NCBI GenBank assembly: GCA_003248755.1
Contig: QFQW01000084.1
Span: 1 to 16,245 of the forward strand
DNA: 16,245 nucleotides
Reading direction: 5' to 3'
Source of the DNA: Chryseobacterium sp.
GTDB lineage: Bacteria > Bacteroidota > Bacteroidia > Flavobacteriales > Weeksellaceae
This document shows, piece by piece, positions 7,240-13,195 of this stretch. Positions within the stretch are counted from its first letter, which is position 1; each line of letters starts with the position of its first letter. The translations under genes and the position numbers were made by a program. The notes beneath the pieces were generated by a model that saw nothing but the letters and a program-made list of their open reading frames with translations, was not told the origin of the DNA and searched no databases.

Positions 7240-7282
7240 CAAATATAAAAAACTAATTGAAAAATCAATTATGCTAATTTTG
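7240..7282. promoter_or_regulatory. Divergent promoter with candidate XRE operator
   Basis: A perfect inverted repeat TAATTGA-AAAA-TCAATTA spans 7254-7271. On its left is TATATTTG on the minus strand (7240-7247), a full TAnnTTTG -7 match for the XRE gene. The ATTG in the palindrome gives an 18-base spacer for its -33. On its right is TAATTTTG on the plus strand (7275-7282), a -7 match for the small genes, though its ATTG lies only 15 bases away, so this -33 is weak. A repressor bound to the palindrome would cover both -33 regions. Function is inferred. Confidence 0.45.
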
Positions 7283-7352
7283 TTTTTGTGAAACTGATTG
7301 TGTGGATTAAAATTTACTACGAAATTTGTCTTGTTAATAAAATGAATTAAAA

Positions 7353-7520
7353 ATGGAATTAGAAAACACAAAAAAACTATTAGATGCTCAAGAGCTTGAA
7401 TTACTTATAGATTTCCAGATGGAAGAGCTTGAGGTGCGATTCGAAATGGAAGAAGAATTCAGAAGTAGTTGGTTTAGAAAAGAAGTACTAGATGATGGAG
7501 GTCCTGTATTGACTCTTTGA
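7353..7520 (+). CDS. Small peptide 1, candidate RiPP precursor (55 aa)
   Basis: A 55-codon gene starting ATG at 7353 and ending TGA at 7520. The product is very acidic in its first 35 residues, contains no Cys and shares that region with peptide 2: 24 of the first 34 residues are identical without gaps, including AQE, DFQMEELE and RFEM. After residue 35 the two diverge except for a Trp-Phe (W40-F41). The C-terminus here is short and ends DDGGPVLTL. Many nucleotide differences in the shared part are synonymous (CAG/CAA, GAG/GAA, CTT/TTA, CGA/AGA, TTC/TTT). This shows selection on the protein and confirms that it is a real gene. The conserved-leader, variable-tail pattern and the enzymes downstream suggest a precursor peptide with Trp40 as a candidate modified residue. 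An unrelated small regulatory protein remains possible. Confidence 0.75.
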   Translation: MELENTKKLLDAQELELLIDFQMEELEVRFEMEEEFRSSWFRKEVLDDGGPVLTL

Positions 7521-7571
7521 AAAACTAATTCAATTAATATTAATGTTTAACTTTAAAAATCTTAAAAAAAA

Positions 7572-7754
7572 ATGGATTTAAAAAACACAGGCGAGCAATT
7601 ATCAGCTCAAGAGGTAGAACTACTTAATGATTTCCAAATGGAAGAATTAGAGGAGAGATTTGAAATGGATGAAACAGCGGGGAGAATCAAATGGTTTGAC
7701 GGAAGTAATCAAACACCAGGGACAGCACAAACTGGAGTAAGCCAATCATTCTAA
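7572..7754 (+). CDS. Small peptide 2, candidate RiPP precursor (60 aa)
   Basis: A 60-residue paralogue of peptide 1, 51 bases downstream. The leader-like half is residues 1-34. The tail (35-60) has W41-F42 preceded by Lys, then a Ser/Thr/Gln/Gly-rich stretch ending TGVSQSF, with no Cys. The absence of Cys rules out lanthionine or thiazole-from-Cys chemistry. There is no GG double-glycine protease site at the leader end. A terminator hairpin follows immediately (7762-7797). Size (55-60 aa), a conserved Trp in the C-terminal third and a class I isoprenoid-fold gene nearby recall ComX of Bacillus, though there is no clear sequence similarity to it. Function is inferred. Confidence 0.75.
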   Translation: MDLKNTGEQLSAQEVELLNDFQMEELEERFEMDETAGRIKWFDGSNQTPGTAQTGVSQSF

Positions 7755-7761
7755 AAATTTT

Positions 7762-7797
7762 ACAACTGTCTGATTTTGGACAGTTGTTTTTTATTTT
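7762..7797 (+). terminator. Hairpin terminator/attenuator between peptides and enzymes
   Basis: A 9-base perfect stem ACAACTGTC (7762-7770) pairs with GACAGTTGT (7779-7787) around an 8-base loop. It is followed by a T-rich tract to 7797. It lies 7 bases after the second small gene and 17 bases before the next start, with no evident promoter after it. It probably lets some transcripts through, giving more peptide mRNA than enzyme mRNA. Confidence 0.8.
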
Positions 7798-7814
7798 TAC
7801 GTATTAATAATTAG

Positions 7815-8975
7815 ATGAAATTTAAATATTTTCTTTTTTTTACTTTATGTTTTTCAATAGTATTGTTTTCTTCCCAAAAGAAAATAAGCATTATTGATTT
7901 TGAAACAAAACAAATTATTCCACAAGTAAGAGTAATATACAACAACGAGATTTCATATACTAATGATGATGGTTTTGTTATGATACCTAATGAAGTGAAA
8001 AATATTGAGTTATTTGCTCCACAATATGAACAAGGTGTATTTCCAGTAAATAGTTCTATAGAACTAAAACCAATTTACAAAGAAATACAAGAAGTTGTTA
8101 TAAAAACTGTAGATGCAAAAAAGATTATTAATTCAGTTTTGAAGGACTATGATAAAAACTATGAAATAAAAACTTCAATTTATAACGGAACATTTAAGAC
8201 TAAATCTGAAATAGATAATAAGCTGAATAGAATTTTAGTATTGGATATGGATTTATGGACATTGAACAATAAATATGATTATCGAAAAGATATAGATCAA
8301 TTTATGCAAGTAAATCTTCGAAACAAAAAATTTGACAAAAATAAAAAGGATGATAAAAACTATATTTTCAATAAGAAAAGAAATATCAGTCCACAAGAAG
8401 ATAAAATAAAATCATTTTTACAAAGGTTTTTCTTGTACAATCAGCTTTATATTATGGATTATTATACAAAAGGTTTAAAAATCAATGGAACTATTATAAA
8501 TGAAACAAGAGATGTACAAACCATAAAATTCAAATCTGACAATATGCCAGATAATATCTTGTATTATGAGGGAATAATGCAATACAATAAAAAAGAAAAT
8601 ACAATAAGCTACATAGAAGTGAATCATGTACAGAAAAAGACGGAAGACAAATACTTAAATATTTTTGACAAAGAAATTACTGTTAACACTAATCTTTATA
8701 CTGTTACTTATGATATGTTCAAAAAAGGAGAAAAATATGTTCCTGCAAAAATAATGATGAAATATGAGGCCGGTATTTCTCTTGAAAACAAGATATATTC
8801 TGCCATTTCAATAGAAGAATTTATTTTCAATAAACACAATTTTGCTGACAAAAAAGGACTATCAAAAAAAATAGATTTAAGCAAGAGTTTTCTTGATAAC
8901 ATTACAGACAATTCTCTAAAAGACTCTAAAACCCTTCTTTCCACAGAAGAAAAAAAATTTGTAGATGAGCCGTAA
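7815..8975 (+). CDS. Exported carboxypeptidase-regulatory-like domain protein
   Basis: A 386-residue exported protein of unknown function. A signal peptide (1-21, FFTLCFSIVLFSSQ) precedes a small beta-sandwich (about 23-90). Its pattern IDFETKQIIPQVRVIYNNE, then SYTNDDGFVMIPNE, matches the CarboxypepD_reg-like domains common at the N-termini of Bacteroidota outer-membrane and exported proteins. The rest (about 95-386) is Lys/Asn/Ile-rich, with mixed strands and helices and no catalytic motif that I recognise. It resembles the periplasmic parts of DUF5686-type proteins only loosely. No beta-barrel is evident. It starts 17 bases after the attenuator T-run, and its end overlaps the next gene by 11 bases, so it belongs to the cluster. 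Export, self-protection or surface display of the peptide product are guesses. Confidence 0.6.
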   Translation: MKFKYFLFFTLCFSIVLFSSQKKISIIDFETKQIIPQVRVIYNNEISYTNDDGFVMIPNEVKNIELFAPQYEQGVFPVNSSIELKPIYKEIQEVVIKTVDAKKIINSVLKDYDKNYEIKTSIYNGTFKTKSEIDNKLNRILVLDMDLWTLNNKYDYRKDIDQFMQVNLRNKKFDKNKKDDKNYIFNKKRNISPQEDKIKSFLQRFFLYNQLYIMDYYTKGLKINGTIINETRDVQTIKFKSDNMPDNILYYEGIMQYNKKENTISYIEVNHVQKKTEDKYLNIFDKEITVNTNLYTVTYDMFKKGEKYVPAKIMMKYEAGISLENKIYSAISIEEFIFNKHNFADKKGLSKKIDLSKSFLDNITDNSLKDSKTLLSTEEKKFVDEP

Positions 8976-9147
8976 ACAAAAATCTCCTGAGTTTTATGAA
9001 CGATATCCTACATTATTCCATCCTTATTTTACAAACGTAAAAACAGAGATTATCGAACGACTTTCTCAGGCAGGATTTTCCTATTACCGTTCAATTCTTA
9101 ATTTGGATGCAATCATTGATAATCAGGAATTGCAACATATTTTTTAA
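8965..9147 (+). CDS. N-terminal fragment of isoprenoid-synthase-like enzyme (ends at in-frame TAA)
   Basis: This 60-residue reading frame starts at an ATG overlapping the previous gene and stops at TAA 9145-9147. The following long gene lies in exactly the same frame. The fragment reads as the start of a class I isoprenoid synthase-like domain. YYRSILNLDAIIDNQE (40-55) sits where the first Asp-rich helix is expected and holds Asp48 and Asp52. It has no features of an independent protein. It is most simply the first part of one 614-codon gene (8965-10809) broken by a nonsense change or a sequencing error. Confidence 0.6.
   Translation: MSRKQKSPEFYERYPTLFHPYFTNVKTEIIERLSQAGFSYYRSILNLDAIIDNQELQHIF
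9145..9147 (+). other. In-frame TAA interrupting the isoprenoid enzyme gene
   Basis: Codon 61 of the 8965-10809 reading frame is TAA. Codons before and after it are in the same frame, and no other stop occurs for 553 codons. A single indel cannot explain it, since an indel would shift the frame. A one-base change from CAA, AAA, GAA, TTA or a Tyr codon would. The next possible start is TTG at 9151, three bases later. Confidence 0.8.
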
Positions 9148-9150
9148 GTA

Positions 9151-10809
9151 TTGGAATTGCAGGAAGAAACGATATCAATACTTGCAAGAATATATCCGGA
9201 AAATCATAATTTCTGGAAACTTTGGGAACAAAGAAAAACAGAATATCAGGAAGCCATCTATTTGGAAAAACAGCTTTTCAATAATTTTTCCGAAGAAAGA
9301 TATACAGAAGTTGCCGATAAAAAATCGGCTTTTGGAAAAGTAGCAATAGATTCTCTGTTTTCCCTCACAGACAGCAAAGGTAGAGAGCAATATGAAAAAC
9401 TTTTGGAATCTCATAAATATTTTTCTTTGGGTTTTCAGATTTATGATGATGTGAATGATTTTAAGGAAGATTTCCAAAGAAAACAATTTAATCTTGCTGT
9501 TTATGAGCTTTCAAAAAAAATAAATTTTCAAGAATATCCAGATTTAGAACTTCTCAACAAAATATTCTATGTTACAGGTTTGGGCTTTATACTTTTGCAG
9601 AAATCAATCGACAGTTTTGAAATAGCCAAAACATACATCCCCGACCAGGAAAGCGGATGGTACAAAACAGTAGAAGAAATGCAAAAAGCTGTTTATGTTT
9701 ATTATGAAACTACTTTTGCTTACATGGAAATTCTAAAAAAGAAAAATGAACTTAAAAAAGAAATCCAACCCCGAATTTTTTTCGATTATTCTTCAATTGA
9801 AAATGTTGTAATAACAAAAGGATTGGACTTTATTGCAAAAGAATTTTCAGAAAACTATACAGAGCTCCAGCATTTTATGTGGTTAAGCAAAAAGGACGGT
9901 TTTGAAAATGAAACACAACTGCATTATTCAGACATTTTTCAAAGGGCAATGCTTGATGATTGTTTATTACAAATTTCAGAAAAATTCAACTTGAAAACAG
10001 AGTTTTTTTTCAAAGATGAAAACAATTATTTTTTAGAAAGAATCAATAAGGATGAAATTGGAGCTTGGTCATATTTTTCTAGTGTACAAGAAATTGCAGC
10101 TGATATTGATGATTTAGGTCAAGTAATGCAACAGTTTATAACTTCCAAACAAAAGCATTTAGTAGATGAATATTGCACAAAAGCAATCAACATTGCAATT
10201 GAAGAAAGAAGCACCAATAACGGAGGAATAGAAACTTGGATCATTCCAAAGAAAAACCATACAGAAAAACAAAAAAAACAGAACGATTTCAATTCTACAA
10301 AATGGGGAAAAGGTCCGGATGTAGAAGTGGTTGCCAATTTTTTGTATGCTTTGTTTCTGTACGATTTTAATAAATATGAAAGTACAATCATAAAAGGAAT
10401 TTCTTATATTTTGAAAGAACAAAAACATGAAGGCTTCTGGGAAAGCCGATGGTATTACGGAAATTTTTACGGAACATATGTTTGTCTACGCCTGCTAAAT
10501 TGTTTCCCCAATAATTATAAAGCTGAAAAACAAAAAACGCTGGATTTTTTCATCAACTTTCAAAATAAAGACGGTAGTTTTGGAACAGAAGGATTTACAA
10601 TTTTATCTACTGCTTTTGCAAGACTCTCATTAAACTATTTTGAGGGAAAAAAATATATTTCGATTTCTGAAAAATCTGAAAAATTCCTTTTAGAAAATCA
10701 GCAAAAGGACGGAAGCTGGAAAGCAGAAAATTTCATAAAACCTAAAACAAACGAGCCATATAAAAGTACAACTTTAACTACCGCTTTTGTCCTCAAATCC
10801 TTGCTATGA
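9151..10809 (+). CDS. Fusion of class I isoprenoid-synthase-like and class II terpene-cyclase-like domains
   Basis: A 552-residue product if initiated at TTG 9151; natively it probably continues from the fragment at 8965. The first part (about 1-215) is all helical and shows the second Asp-rich region of trans-isoprenyl diphosphate synthases: ADKKSAFGKVA (55-65) and FQIYDDVNDFKED (95-107, with D99, D100 and D103). The second part (about 220-552) has alpha/alpha-barrel repeats of the squalene-hopene cyclase/prenyltransferase type. It has a DIDD (318-321) matching the class II DxDD acid motif, an EGFWESRWYYGNFYGTY segment near 428-444, and two QW-like KDGSFG/KDGSW repeats near 471 and 519. It probably forms or transfers and cyclises a prenyl group. 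The position in the peptide cluster suggests a peptide substrate, as with ComQ. Its last four bases overlap the next gene. Confidence 0.75.
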   Translation: MELQEETISILARIYPENHNFWKLWEQRKTEYQEAIYLEKQLFNNFSEERYTEVADKKSAFGKVAIDSLFSLTDSKGREQYEKLLESHKYFSLGFQIYDDVNDFKEDFQRKQFNLAVYELSKKINFQEYPDLELLNKIFYVTGLGFILLQKSIDSFEIAKTYIPDQESGWYKTVEEMQKAVYVYYETTFAYMEILKKKNELKKEIQPRIFFDYSSIENVVITKGLDFIAKEFSENYTELQHFMWLSKKDGFENETQLHYSDIFQRAMLDDCLLQISEKFNLKTEFFFKDENNYFLERINKDEIGAWSYFSSVQEIAADIDDLGQVMQQFITSKQKHLVDEYCTKAINIAIEERSTNNGGIETWIIPKKNHTEKQKKQNDFNSTKWGKGPDVEVVANFLYALFLYDFNKYESTIIKGISYILKEQKHEGFWESRWYYGNFYGTYVCLRLLNCFPNNYKAEKQKTLDFFINFQNKDGSFGTEGFTILSTAFARLSLNYFEGKKYISISEKSEKFLLENQQKDGSWKAENFIKPKTNEPYKSTTLTTAFVLKSLL

Positions 10810-11987
10810 ATCTAGATGATATTTTAGTTATTGGTTCACACACAGAAATATCTTCTTTTAATGAAGATTCATATTTGATAATTAATAATATTACAGGAAA
10901 ATATATTAAAATCAATCAGAATTTTTATCAGATCATACAGTTTTTTGACGGCAAAAAAAGCATTAAAGAGATTCATTTTGCATATAATAAAACCCATCAA
11001 AACATTACTGAAGAGCGCTGTTTGAAAATTACAAAAAAACTAGATGAAATTGGTATTTTTGAAACGAGCAATAACATCAGACAAAGAAAAAAAATGCCTG
11101 ATTATCTTTCCTTTGGCTTTGTATTTTTCAAAGCAAATTGGGTTGGACAAATAATTCCTTATTTAAAGTTTTTATTTAATAAAAGGGTAGCTATAGCATT
11201 TTTGACATTCTTGTTTTTCACTCTTTGTTTTCTACTATACAAAAACTACAAAAGTTCTGAGGAAATAGATCTGCTGAAAGTTGCGTTTCTTTTTATACCA
11301 ATTTCTTTGCTATGCACTTTGTTTCATGAGTTGGGACATGCAACTGCTACTCATTATTACAAAGCAAAACATGGAGGTATAGGTTTCGGCTTTTATCTAT
11401 ACTTTATGCCTGTTTTCTTTGCCAATGTAACCGATGTGTGGAGACTGAAAAAATGGGAAAGAATCGTAGTAAATATTTCTGGTGTTTATTTTGCTTTGAT
11501 CTTTTGTACATTTCTCACGTTATTGAGTATCGTTGTGGGAAGTAAAGTATTGCTTGCTATTGCTACAGCGTTAGCTCTTAAACAATTATATAATCTTCTT
11601 CCATATCTAAGAACAGATGGGTATTGGATTGCTTCGGACTATTTTGACCAGCCTAATTTGATGATGAATTCTTTTAAAAAATTTAAAAAATTAATCTCTT
11701 TTAATTACAAAGAATTTTCAAAAAGGGATTATTTTTTAGCATTTTATGGGGTTTTTAATTTTGGATTGATGTTCTATTTCATTGGATATATGTTAATGTT
11801 CCATTTTTTTGAAATCATCTTATTTCCAAAAAGATTGTTGTTATTCATATCAACGTTGAGTGTTGAGTCATTTTCTTTGAGTTTCCGTGAGATTTCAAAA
11901 GTAATCCCTGTTATACTTTTTTATTTTTTCACTATTCGGATTTTAATAAATCTAGTCAAGAAAAAATTAAATGTTAACAAGAAATAG
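10806..11987 (+). CDS. PqqD-like domain fused to M50 metallopeptidase (membrane protein)
   Basis: A 393-residue protein. Residues 1-90 look like a PqqD/RRE domain: strands SYLIINNITGKYIKIN, then a helix and FFDGKKSIKEI, then a winged-helix-like end. Such domains bind leader peptides in RiPP pathways. The rest is a multi-span membrane protein with the intramembrane zinc-protease motif HELGH (174-178) and the partner motif LLPYLRTDGYW (Asp271). This is the arrangement of peptide-associated M50 proteases in RiPP clusters, such as the YydH type. A further two or three spans follow (about 310-385). It overlaps the terpene-type gene by four bases and is the last gene of the cluster. Likely role: leader recognition with cleavage and/or release of the peptide. 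There is no ABC transporter nearby. Confidence 0.8.
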   Translation: MNLDDILVIGSHTEISSFNEDSYLIINNITGKYIKINQNFYQIIQFFDGKKSIKEIHFAYNKTHQNITEERCLKITKKLDEIGIFETSNNIRQRKKMPDYLSFGFVFFKANWVGQIIPYLKFLFNKRVAIAFLTFLFFTLCFLLYKNYKSSEEIDLLKVAFLFIPISLLCTLFHELGHATATHYYKAKHGGIGFGFYLYFMPVFFANVTDVWRLKKWERIVVNISGVYFALIFCTFLTLLSIVVGSKVLLAIATALALKQLYNLLPYLRTDGYWIASDYFDQPNLMMNSFKKFKKLISFNYKEFSKRDYFLAFYGVFNFGLMFYFIGYMLMFHFFEIILFPKRLLLFISTLSVESFSLSFREISKVIPVILFYFFTIRILINLVKKKLNVNKK

Positions 11988-12004
11988 TATATGGTACTTA
12001 AATT

Positions 12005-12742
12005 TTAATGGCAATTCGTATGGTCAATATGAAAACCATTAGTAGAGTGGTTAACGTGTAAAGCTTCGGAATGTGGAGAAACATAAGGAATTCCTAATTC
12101 CAAACCTCTTAAAACGAACAATCCACCCAGAATAATCATCATTACCGGAATCACTCTTAATATCTTTACCCGGAAAGCGGTTGTGATGAAATTGCCTAAG
12201 AAAACAACGGCAAACATAAACGGAAAAGTTCCCAAACCGAAAAGAAACATAAAAAGAGAACTTTGCCAGATTCCTCCTGCTGCTAACGAAGCAGTCAAAG
12301 CCATATAAACCATTCCGCAAGGTAAAAATCCATTCAATATTCCTGTTGCGAAACGAGATTTGTAATCGGGACGCTGAAGGATTTTTCCCAATTGCATTTT
12401 GACTTTCAATAAGGCTCTTGAAATGAAAGGGATTTTTGCTGCAAAGTCTTTTCCTCCAAAAGAAGAAACCGCCATTATAATTAATAGAATCCCGACAGAA
12501 ACTGTCAAATATTTTTGAAACCCAGCGAATTCAAAACTTTGACCAATAATTCCCAGAACTGCTCCTAAAAAGGAATAGGTCAGGATTCGTCCAAATTGAT
12601 AAGTCAAGTTCTGAAGATAGAAATTAGCTTTCTGATTTTTGGTCAATCCCATAGAAAGCGCAATAGGTCCGCACATACCAATGCAATGAAATCCGGATGC
12701 GAATCCCAATCCAATTGCTGATATAATGAGTGCTATTTCCAT
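12005..12742 (-). CDS. SafE/TauE-like membrane protein of the cbb3 locus
   Basis: A 245-residue protein of six or so membrane spans in the sulfite exporter TauE/SafE (DsbD-like transmembrane, UreH-type) family. Paired Cys motifs are at the ends of two helices: FHCIGMCGP (18-26) and GFLPCGMVY (138-146). These are typical of the subgroup found with ccoG/ccoH and thought to act in copper or thiol handling for oxidase assembly. The C-terminal tail (219-245) is unusually rich in His (224, 229, 232, 238, 241, 245) plus Cys244, a plausible metal-binding tail. It overlaps the fixH gene by 10 bases, so translation is coupled. It is the last gene of the operon in this window and ends 17 bases from the convergent peptidase gene. 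True sulfite export is unlikely. Confidence 0.8.
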   Translation of the reverse strand: MEIALIISAIGLGFASGFHCIGMCGPIALSMGLTKNQKANFYLQNLTYQFGRILTYSFLGAVLGIIGQSFEFAGFQKYLTVSVGILLIIMAVSSFGGKDFAAKIPFISRALLKVKMQLGKILQRPDYKSRFATGILNGFLPCGMVYMALTASLAAGGIWQSSLFMFLFGLGTFPFMFAVVFLGNFITTAFRVKILRVIPVMMIILGGLFVLRGLELGIPYVSPHSEALHVNHSTNGFHIDHTNCH

Positions 12743-13182
12743 AAAATGTCGTAATCTATCTGGTAAGGCTTTTTATTCTCTGTCCATTTTAATTTTAGAG
12801 TATAAGAACCTTTAGAAATTACTTTTTTAGGAATCAGGAAAACATTGTGTTGTAAACCAACTTCTTTTCTGACATCCAGATTAGAATCATCCGTACGAAA
12901 CAAAATGAAATTCACCTTGTTTTCATCCACTTTTATAGTTTCCGGAAAAGATATCATCATACCTTCCGAAGTTGCTTTATACTCCGGTACTTTTTCAAGT
13001 TTAGCTGCATTTTCTTTTGCATCGATGATGTCTTGGTAATGAAGCTCTTCCTCGTAATAATTATTTGAAATCATTTCTGCATTCTGCTTTCCCATCGGAA
13101 AAATGAATATCAGAAATAATATGAAAAGGATGAAACAACCCAGTGCAATCATCAATCCATGTCCCCAATTTAGATTCTTCAT
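12733..13182 (-). CDS. ccoH: FixH/CcoH-family oxidase assembly protein
   Basis: A 149-residue single-span membrane protein. Residues 8-30 are the N-terminal anchor (HGLMIALGCFILFILFLIFIF region). EEELHYQDIIDAKENAAKL (43-61) is the characteristic FixH helix with the YQD core, and a periplasmic beta-sandwich follows. FixH/CcoH is needed for assembly or stability of cbb3 cytochrome oxidase in proteobacteria. It sits 13 bases after ccoG and overlaps the SafE-like gene, exactly the usual ccoGH order. Confidence 0.88.
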   Translation of the reverse strand: MKNLNWGHGLMIALGCFILFILFLIFIFPMGKQNAEMISNNYYEEELHYQDIIDAKENAAKLEKVPEYKATSEGMMISFPETIKVDENKVNFILFRTDDSNLDVRKEVGLQHNVFLIPKKVISKGSYTLKLKWTENKKPYQIDYDILWK

Positions 13183-13195
13183 TCTTCGTTATTCT

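Noticed and set aside
7353..7754. The two small genes as a toxin-antitoxin pair
   Set aside because: The two are paralogues with the same leader, rather than a dissimilar toxin and antitoxin; the adjacent XRE gene is divergent and the following genes are biosynthetic in type.
7353..7754. Small genes as lanthipeptide or double-glycine bacteriocin precursors
   Set aside because: No Cys in either peptide, no GG site between leader and tail (the GG in peptide 1 is five residues from the end), and no LanB/LanM/LanC or C39 peptidase transporter nearby.
9107..9343. Plus-strand frame spanning the TAA at 9145, considered as evidence for a frameshift
   Set aside because: Its product is a Lys/Ile-rich shadow without domain features. 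The coding frame on both sides of the stop is the same, so a single frameshift does not explain the interruption.
12005..12742. True sulfite exporter
   Set aside because: The paired HCxGMC/PCG motifs and the overlap with fixH point to the oxidase-linked metal/thiol subgroup rather than sulfite export.
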